Assembly: GCA_038215275.1 (NCBI GenBank)
Contig: JBBQRA010000217.1
Coordinates: forward strand, 1 to 10,160
Direction: 5' to 3'
Origin: Ga0077553 sp038215275
Lineage (GTDB): Bacteria > Acidobacteriota > Terriglobia > Bryobacterales > Bryobacteraceae
DNA length: 10,160 nt
Numbering within the stretch: the stretch's first letter is position 1; every line of letters starts with the position of its first letter. Made by a program: the position numbers and the translations under genes. The notes beneath the pieces were generated by a model that searched no databases, had not been told where the DNA came from, and worked only from the letters and a program-made list of their open reading frames with translations. Shown piece by piece: positions 5,560-10,160 of the stretch.

Positions 5560-8000
5560 TCGCCACCACCGCCCCGCTCCTCCCCCCGTTTCCCGCCTCC
5601 GCCCCGTGCGCTCCCATCGAACTCGACCTCACCCACCTCGCCGATGCCGCCGCTCAACTCGCCGCCATCGAATCCTCTACGGCAACCGCCATCGCCCTTC
5701 CCCTCGGCCCGGATTTCTATGCCGAAGTCGCTAAGCTCCGCGCGGCCCGCTATATTGCCAACCGGCCCCTCTACCTCGAAGCCGTCCCCCGGACCGGTTG
5801 GAATCAAATCCAACTCACGCTGGCCGCTCTCGCGGCTCGCCTGGGCCGCGCCGACAGCATCACTCTCGGTAATACCACTTTCCCGCCCCACTTAGCGATT
5901 AACATCAAGCACATACTCGAAGAAGAGTGTCACTTACCCCCCGACCCGGCCGCCGGGTCCTATTACATCGACTCGCTCACTCACCAACTCGCCCACCTCC
6001 CCCCCGGCGTCCTCACCCCCGAAGGCCCCCGCGCCGGCGAGCCCCCCTACCGCCGCGGTCCCTACGCCTCCATGTATGTCCACCAACCCTGGACCATCCG
6101 CCAATACGCCGGCTTCTCCACCGCCGAAGCCTCCAACGCCTTCTATCGCCGCAACCTTGCCGCCGGTCAAAAGGGCCTCTCCGTCGCCTTCGACCTGCCC
6201 ACCCACCGCGGCTACGACTCCGACCATCCCCGCGCTCAGGCCGACGTCGGCCAAGCCGGCGTCGCCATCGATTCCGTCGAGGACATGCACCTCCTTTTTC
6301 ACGAAATCCCCCTCGGCCAGATCTCCGTTTCCATGACCATGAACGGAGCCGTCCTCCCCATCCTCGCCTTCTATATCGTCGCCGCCGAAGAACAAGGCGT
6401 CGCCCCCTCTCAACTCGCCGGCACCATCCAGAACGACATCCTAAAGGAGTTCATGGTCCGCAACACATACATTTATCCCCCCGCCCCGTCCATGCGCATC
6501 GTCGCCGATATCTTTCGCTACTGCGCCCAAAACCTTCCTAAATTCAACTCCATCTCCATCTCCGGCTACCACATGCAGGAAGCCGGAGCCACCCCTGCCC
6601 AGGAACTCGGCTACACCCTCGCCAACGGTCTCGAATACATCCGCACCGGCCTCGCCGCCGGACTCGCCATCGACGACTTCGCCCCCCGCCTCTCCTTCTT
6701 CTGGGGAATCTCGATGAATCTTTTTGCCGAGGTCGCCAAGCTCCGTGCCGCCCGCCAACTCTGGTTCGAGCTCCTCCAGCAGTTCGCGCCGCAAAACCCG
6801 AAATCCAGCCTCCTCCGCGCCCACTGCCAGACCTCCGGGTGGAGTCTCGCCGCGCAGGACCCCTTCAACAATGTGACCCGCACCACCCTCGAAGCCTTTG
6901 CCGCTATCGCCGGCCACACCCAGTCCCTCCACACCAACGCCCTCGACGAAGCGCTCGCCCTGCCCACTGACTTTTCGGCCAAAATCGCCCGCGACACCCA
7001 ACTCATCCTCCAAAACGAAACCGGCATCCCCCAGATCATCGACCCCTTCGGCGGCTCCCCAGCCGTCGAAGCCCAAACGGATGCTCTGCTCGAAGAGGCT
7101 CGTCAACTTATTGCCGAAGTGGAAGCCCGCGGCGGTATGACCAAGGCTATTGAAGCCGGCCTCCCCCAGTCCCGCATCGAAGAGGCGGCTGCCCGCCGCC
7201 AAGCCGCGCTCGACGGCGGCCGCGAAACCATTGTCGGTGTCAATAAGTATCCGCCCCCCGTCCCCACCGAAGTCCCCGTCCTTTCCATCGACAACGCCCA
7301 GGTTCTCGCCACCCAAACCGCCCGCCTCGCCCAGCTCAAACTCACCCGCGACGCTGCCGCCGTCGCTGCCGCGCTGGCCGCGCTCACCAAGGCTGAACGG
7401 AACCTGCTCGCACTCGCCATCACCGCTGCAAGGGCCCGCTGCACCCTGGGCGAAATCTCGGCGGCCCTCGAAACGAAATTCACCCGCTACCAAGCCACCT
7501 CCCGCGCCCTCACCGGAGTCTACGTGCAGGAATCCTCGAACGATGCCGCATTTCAAAACGCCCGGCTAAAAGTTGCTGAATTCGCCCAAAACGAAGGCCG
7601 CCAGCCCCGCATACTGATCGCTAAACTCGGTCAGGACGGCCACGACCGCGGCGCAAAGGTCATCGCTTCCGCCTTCGCCGATCTCGGCTTTGACGTCGAC
7701 ATCGGCCCGCTCTTCCAGATGCCCGCCGAAGTCGCCCGCCACGCCGTTGAAAATGACGTCCACATCCTCGGCATCTCCTCGTTAGCCGGAGCCCACAAAA
7801 CGCTGGTCCCCGCTGTCATTGAGGAACTGACCCGCCAAGGCCGCCCCGACATCGTGACTATCGTTGGAGGAGTCATCCCTCCCGCTGACCACCCGGCCCT
7901 GCTAGCCGCCGGCGTCGCCGCCATCTTCGGCCCTGGCACAGTCATCCCCCGCGCGGCCCAGCAAATCCTCGACCACCTATGCCGCCCCTCCCGCGCCTAA
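5556..8000 (+). CDS. scpA: Methylmalonyl-CoA mutase, single chain, with extra N-terminal MutA-like segment
   Basis: An 814-residue B12-dependent mutase interconverting (2R)-methylmalonyl-CoA and succinyl-CoA. The substrate-binding barrel (about 160-545) has RGPYASMYV with Y170, RQYAGFSTAEASNAFYRRNL, FDLPTHRGYDSDHP, NGAVLPILAFY, R302 in MVRNTYIYPP and ISGYHMQEAG with Y338-H339. These methylmalonyl-type features argue against isobutyryl-CoA or ethylmalonyl-CoA mutase. A linker leads to the B12 domain (about 684-805), with axial ligand H696 in GQDGHDRG, then SSLAGAH and VGGVIP. Single-chain relatives are usually about 700-750 residues. The excess is N-terminal: residues 48-146 resemble part of a MutA barrel and duplicate the enzyme's own core. 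AGGA nine bases upstream and the ATGA overlap with the epimerase support the start. The 3' end overlaps meaB by 22 bases. Also known as mcm or mutB. Confidence 0.96.
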   Translation: MIATTAPLLPPFPASAPCAPIELDLTHLADAAAQLAAIESSTATAIALPLGPDFYAEVAKLRAARYIANRPLYLEAVPRTGWNQIQLTLAALAARLGRADSITLGNTTFPPHLAINIKHILEEECHLPPDPAAGSYYIDSLTHQLAHLPPGVLTPEGPRAGEPPYRRGPYASMYVHQPWTIRQYAGFSTAEASNAFYRRNLAAGQKGLSVAFDLPTHRGYDSDHPRAQADVGQAGVAIDSVEDMHLLFHEIPLGQISVSMTMNGAVLPILAFYIVAAEEQGVAPSQLAGTIQNDILKEFMVRNTYIYPPAPSMRIVADIFRYCAQNLPKFNSISISGYHMQEAGATPAQELGYTLANGLEYIRTGLAAGLAIDDFAPRLSFFWGISMNLFAEVAKLRAARQLWFELLQQFAPQNPKSSLLRAHCQTSGWSLAAQDPFNNVTRTTLEAFAAIAGHTQSLHTNALDEALALPTDFSAKIARDTQLILQNETGIPQIIDPFGGSPAVEAQTDALLEEARQLIAEVEARGGMTKAIEAGLPQSRIEEAAARRQAALDGGRETIVGVNKYPPPVPTEVPVLSIDNAQVLATQTARLAQLKLTRDAAAVAAALAALTKAERNLLALAITAARARCTLGEISAALETKFTRYQATSRALTGVYVQESSNDAAFQNARLKVAEFAQNEGRQPRILIAKLGQDGHDRGAKVIASAFADLGFDVDIGPLFQMPAEVARHAVENDVHILGISSLAGAHKTLVPAVIEELTRQGRPDIVTIVGGVIPPADHPALLAAGVAAIFGPGTVIPRAAQQILDHLCRPSRA
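5697..5993 (+). repeat. N-terminal MutA-like duplicated segment within the mutase
   Basis: Residues 48-146 of the mutase repeat the pattern of its core barrel. The ten residues AEVAKLRAAR occur identically at 56-65 and 391-400. LTLAALAARLGRADSITL parallels the core TLEAFAAIAGHTQSLHT. ILEEECHLPPDPAAGSYYID parallels the core LILQNETGIPQIIDPFGGS. The N-terminal copy keeps the GSYY-type motif common in the family, which the core copy has lost (GGSPAVEAQ). It is about 30 residues shorter than the core segment and lacks the catalytic YH motif. Confidence 0.75.
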
Positions 8001-8944
8001 CTCTCGCTCAGTACCGCGATGGCATTCTCGCTCGGGACCGCGCCGTCGTCGCCCGCGCCCTTACTCTCATCGAATCCGAACTTCCCGCCGACCAACCACT
8101 CGCCCAGTCCCTCCTTGCCGATCTCCTCCCCCATACCGGCCGCAGCCTCCGCCTCGGCATAACCGGCGTCCCCGGGGCAGGGAAGTCCACCCTAATCGAA
8201 GCTCTCGGCGCTCACATTGCGCAACCCCTCGCCGTTCTCTCCGTCGATCCCTCTTCCCCCGCCACCGGAGGCTCCATCCTGGGGGACAAGACCCGAATGG
8301 AGAGCCTGGCGCAGAGCCCCCACGCTTTCATCCGCCCCACCCCCGCCCGAGGCCATCTCGGAGGCGTCGCCCGGTACACCCGCGAAAGTATCCTCCTCTG
8401 CGAAGCCGCCGGCTACGAAGTCATCATCGTCGAGACGGTCGGCGTCGGCCAATCCGAAACCGCCGTCCACCAGATGACCGACTGCTTCTTACTCCTCCTC
8501 CTCCCCGGAGCCGGCGATGAACTCCAAGGCCTCAAACGAGGAATCCTCGAACTGACCGACTTACTCGCCATTAACAAAGCCGACGGCGACAACAAACAAA
8601 GAGCGCTCCGAGCCCAGCGAGCTTACTCCTCCGCCCTCCACTTATTCGCCGCCACGGCCCCGCCGGTCCTCACCTGCTCCGCTCTCACCAAGGACGGAAT
8701 CCCCGAACTCTGGCAGACCATCCAATCCAAAGCTGACCCCACTCGCCGCCCCGCCCAAACGCTCGCCTGGTTCGAAGACCTCCTCCGCCAAAGCCTCTGG
8801 CAACGCTTCCACGCCCACCCCGCGGTCCAGACGTTTCGTCCCCAACTCGAAGCCGCCCTCCGAGCCGGCATCCTATCACCACCTCAAGCTGTCGCCCAAC
8901 TCCTCGATCAATCAAAAAAAAGAAAAGTTCGGAAACTGCTATAA
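7979..8944 (+). CDS. meaB: MeaB/ArgK-type G-protein chaperone of methylmalonyl-CoA mutase
   Basis: A 321-residue GTPase of the MeaB (human MMAA, formerly ArgK) family, close to the usual length. It forms a complex with the mutase, gates loading of adenosylcobalamin, and helps remove inactivated cofactor at the cost of GTP. Motifs in order: P-loop GVPGAGKST at 63-71; VDPSSPATGGSILGDKTRM from 89, a MeaB signature; RPTPARGHLGGVA; the Walker B/switch region VIIVETVGVGQSE at 148-160; and base-recognition motif NKAD at 199-202. The C-terminal helical region (about 255-321), used for dimerisation in the family, ends in a lysine/arginine-rich tail. The start lies 22 bases inside the mutase gene with no clear ribosome site, so translation is probably coupled. 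Its place directly after the mutase is the classic arrangement and settles the role. Confidence 0.95.
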   Translation: MPPLPRLTLAQYRDGILARDRAVVARALTLIESELPADQPLAQSLLADLLPHTGRSLRLGITGVPGAGKSTLIEALGAHIAQPLAVLSVDPSSPATGGSILGDKTRMESLAQSPHAFIRPTPARGHLGGVARYTRESILLCEAAGYEVIIVETVGVGQSETAVHQMTDCFLLLLLPGAGDELQGLKRGILELTDLLAINKADGDNKQRALRAQRAYSSALHLFAATAPPVLTCSALTKDGIPELWQTIQSKADPTRRPAQTLAWFEDLLRQSLWQRFHAHPAVQTFRPQLEAALRAGILSPPQAVAQLLDQSKKRKVRKLL

Positions 8945-8945
8945 A

Positions 8946-8972
8946 GTTCTCCGGCACTGCCGCCGATAGAAC
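8946..8972 (+). other. Hairpin between meaB and the TadG-like gene
   Basis: GTTCT (8946-8950) pairs with AGAAC (8968-8972), enclosing CGGC (8952-8955) paired with GCCG (8959-8962). It begins two bases after the meaB stop and ends six bases before the next ATG. No T-run follows, so a rho-independent terminator is not supported. It may mark the operon end or affect initiation of the next gene, which has no visible ribosome site. Confidence 0.3.
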
Positions 8973-8977
8973 CCAAT

Positions 8978-9934
8978 ATGAGGACCATCCCTGCCCAATC
9001 AACTCGGACTCCGAGTGGCCGTCGTGGCTACGCCATCCTGGCTACGACCAGTTCCATATTCGTCCTGATCGGCATGCTTGGCCTTGCTGTCGACCTCGGT
9101 CGCCTCTATATCTTTAAGAGCGAAGCCCAAGCGTTCGCCGACGCCTCCTCCATCCTGGCCGCTACCCGTCTCAACGGCAAGTCCTCTGGCATCGACGCCG
9201 CCGATGCGGCCGTCCGCTCCAGCGTCAATCGCTACAACTTCAGCACCCAGACGATGCCGTCGAACGTCCTCACCCTTGAATTTGCTCGCAATATCGCGGG
9301 GCCGTGGGAACTCCCTCCCATAAACACCGCTGCCAACTACGCGTTTGTACGCGTCACCGCCCGCCCCCAGTTAAGCCTCTCCTTCCTCCAAGTCGTCACC
9401 GGCGCCACCAACGCATCCGCCGTCGGCCAGGCCATCGGCGGTCAAGTCCCTATGGACTTTTCGCGTGGCGGCTACCTGCCTTTCACCCCCTTCGCTCTCA
9501 ACCCCAACGATCCCACCGGGAACTTCGGCATGCGAGTGGGCGAAGAGTACGCCATGCTCTGGCCCGGCAACGCTTCCCGCCAAAATAGCTGCCAAGGCAA
9601 TCAGCTCAACTGGCCGCAGTACAACTTTTCCGATAACAGCAGCGTCTCAGGCTCCAATCGCGGCTATTTTGAACTCCAATCCGCCGCCAGTATCCGCGAC
9701 GCGATCGGAGGCGCTTACCAGATGAGTCCCCTCGCCATCGGTGACATCGTCGCCCTCACTAATGGACAGAAACAGGCCATGCAAGACGCGCTCGTCACTA
9801 GAGCCCTTGCTGACACGGACCAGACCCCTTACGATCGTAACTCCTTACTTGAAGCTCCGCTCTACTACGGCAACGGTATGCGTCTGATAACCTTGCCTGT
9901 CAACAGCGGTTCCCAGTCTGTTCCGAACAATTAG
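8978..9934 (+). CDS. TadG-like pilus-associated protein, cut short by an in-frame TAG
   Basis: A 318-codon frame with the N-terminal signature of the TadE/TadG-like family: RRGYAIL, a single membrane segment (about 20-40), then GLAVDLGRLYIFKSEAQAFADASS, as in proteins of Flp/Tad pilus loci. The rest (about 60-318) would be outside the membrane and is rich in N, S, G and aromatic residues, without a domain I can name. The frame stops at TAG 9932-9934. The next 50 codons stay open in the same frame, look like protein, and end at a TGA overlapping the following TadE-like gene. The original product was therefore probably 368 or 369 residues, and this one lacks its C-terminus. The upstream hairpin and change of function suggest a new transcription unit after meaB. 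Family call good; whether the truncated form works is unknown. Confidence 0.8.
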   Translation: MRTIPAQSTRTPSGRRGYAILATTSSIFVLIGMLGLAVDLGRLYIFKSEAQAFADASSILAATRLNGKSSGIDAADAAVRSSVNRYNFSTQTMPSNVLTLEFARNIAGPWELPPINTAANYAFVRVTARPQLSLSFLQVVTGATNASAVGQAIGGQVPMDFSRGGYLPFTPFALNPNDPTGNFGMRVGEEYAMLWPGNASRQNSCQGNQLNWPQYNFSDNSSVSGSNRGYFELQSAASIRDAIGGAYQMSPLAIGDIVALTNGQKQAMQDALVTRALADTDQTPYDRNSLLEAPLYYGNGMRLITLPVNSGSQSVPNN

Positions 9935-10087
9935 GTCCTCGGCTTCGCCTCATTCCTTCTGCCCATGTCTTACCCCAATCAGGGTAACCGCACTTGGTGC
10001 GCCATCTATATGGGTTCCACCGTTGCGGGCGGCGGCGTCTCCGCGCACAGTGGTGCCGGATCCTATACCGTGAGGCTCGTCCAATGA
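9932..10087 (+). pseudogene. In-frame continuation of the TadG-like gene after the TAG stop
   Basis: Starting with TAG at 9932, the same frame runs 50 codons to TGA 10085-10087. It encodes LGFASFLLPMSYPNQG, then NRTWCAIYMG, a glycine-rich stretch and a hydrophobic SYTVRLVQ end. No frameshift is needed. The terminal TGA overlaps the next gene's ATG in an ATGA, the normal junction between co-translated genes. This points to a nonsense mutation, a base-call error or stop-codon readthrough. With the TAG active, ribosomes would stop about 150 bases before the coupling point. Confidence 0.7.
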
Positions 10088-10160
10088 CTTGCCGGCTCAT
10101 TTCTCATGGGCGCCGGGGAAATGTCCTCCTCGAGTTCGCCCTCACCTCGTCGTTGATGAT
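10084..10160 (+). CDS. TadE-like protein, N-terminal fragment (cut by window edge)
   Basis: An ATG at 10084, overlapping the TGA of the preceding frame, opens a reading frame of 25 codons that runs off the window. After MTCRLISHG it reads RRGNVLLEFALTSSLM, the typical start of TadE-like proteins: arginines and glycine, then a glutamate five residues into a hydrophobic segment, as in prepilin-like N-termini. These small membrane proteins belong to Flp/Tad pilus or related secretion loci. The position next to a TadG-like gene supports the call. Too short to say more. Confidence 0.72.
   Translation, partial: MTCRLISHGRRGNVLLEFALTSSLM

Noticed and set aside
5927..6541. Arginine/proline-rich plus-strand frame inside the mutase gene
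   Set aside because: Low-complexity out-of-frame translation of CCN/CGN-rich codons; no motif and no initiation site.
6441..7556. 371-codon minus-strand open frame opposite the mutase
   Set aside because: It is glycine-rich, lies wholly within a clearly real enzyme gene, and is the expected mirror of strongly C-biased codons on the plus strand.
8911..8940. A-rich run near the meaB end as a slippery frameshift site
   Set aside because: It encodes a plausible basic C-terminal tail and the stop follows normally; no alternative frame downstream makes sense.
1..10160. CRISPR array, tRNA, insertion sequence or defence system
   Set aside because: No regularly spaced repeats, cloverleaf, transposase motifs, terminal inverted repeats or defence-protein motifs were seen on either strand.

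Overview
The window is high-GC bacterial DNA. Its coding strands are rich in C, and genes are tightly packed with ATGA overlaps. The mix of genes (NarL-type two-component regulation, an UpxY/RfaH-like NusG paralogue, a secreted lectin-like protein, methylmalonyl-CoA genes and TadE/TadG pilus proteins) suggests a soil-type acidobacterium of the Solibacter/Bryobacter kind. That placement is an inference from protein style, not from a marker gene.

Layout. On the minus strand, 1-456 is the start of a secreted lectin-like protein that runs off the left edge, and 621-1268 is a NarL/LuxR response regulator. Positions 1269-1737 are a 469-base divergent intergenic region with an unusual number of inverted repeats. 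On the plus strand follow a degenerate receiver-like protein (1738-2145), an UpxY/RfaH-like antiterminator (2170-2709) and a PAS-PAS-PAS sensor histidine kinase of the HisKA_3 class (2869-4821). That kinase class usually pairs with NarL-type regulators such as the one at 621-1268. Next is a compact metabolic operon: methylmalonyl-CoA epimerase (5110-5559), methylmalonyl-CoA mutase (5556-8000) and the MeaB G-protein chaperone (7979-8944), each overlapping the next. The right edge begins a TadG/TadE pilus-associated set (8978 onward).

The three metabolic genes form a complete module. The epimerase interconverts (2S)- and (2R)-methylmalonyl-CoA, the B12-dependent mutase interconverts (2R)-methylmalonyl-CoA and succinyl-CoA, and MeaB protects and reloads the mutase cofactor.

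Three things stand out. (1) The mutase carries an extra N-terminal segment that resembles the C-terminal half of a MutA-type barrel and duplicates part of its own core. (2) The TadG-like gene has an in-frame TAG, after which 50 more codons stay open and end in an ATGA junction with the next gene, so the gene looks interrupted. (3) The histidine kinase begins with a PAS domain of the kind found after CheR in CheB-CheR fusion proteins, although no CheB or CheR is present. I found no CRISPR array, tRNA, rRNA, insertion sequence or recognisable defence system.
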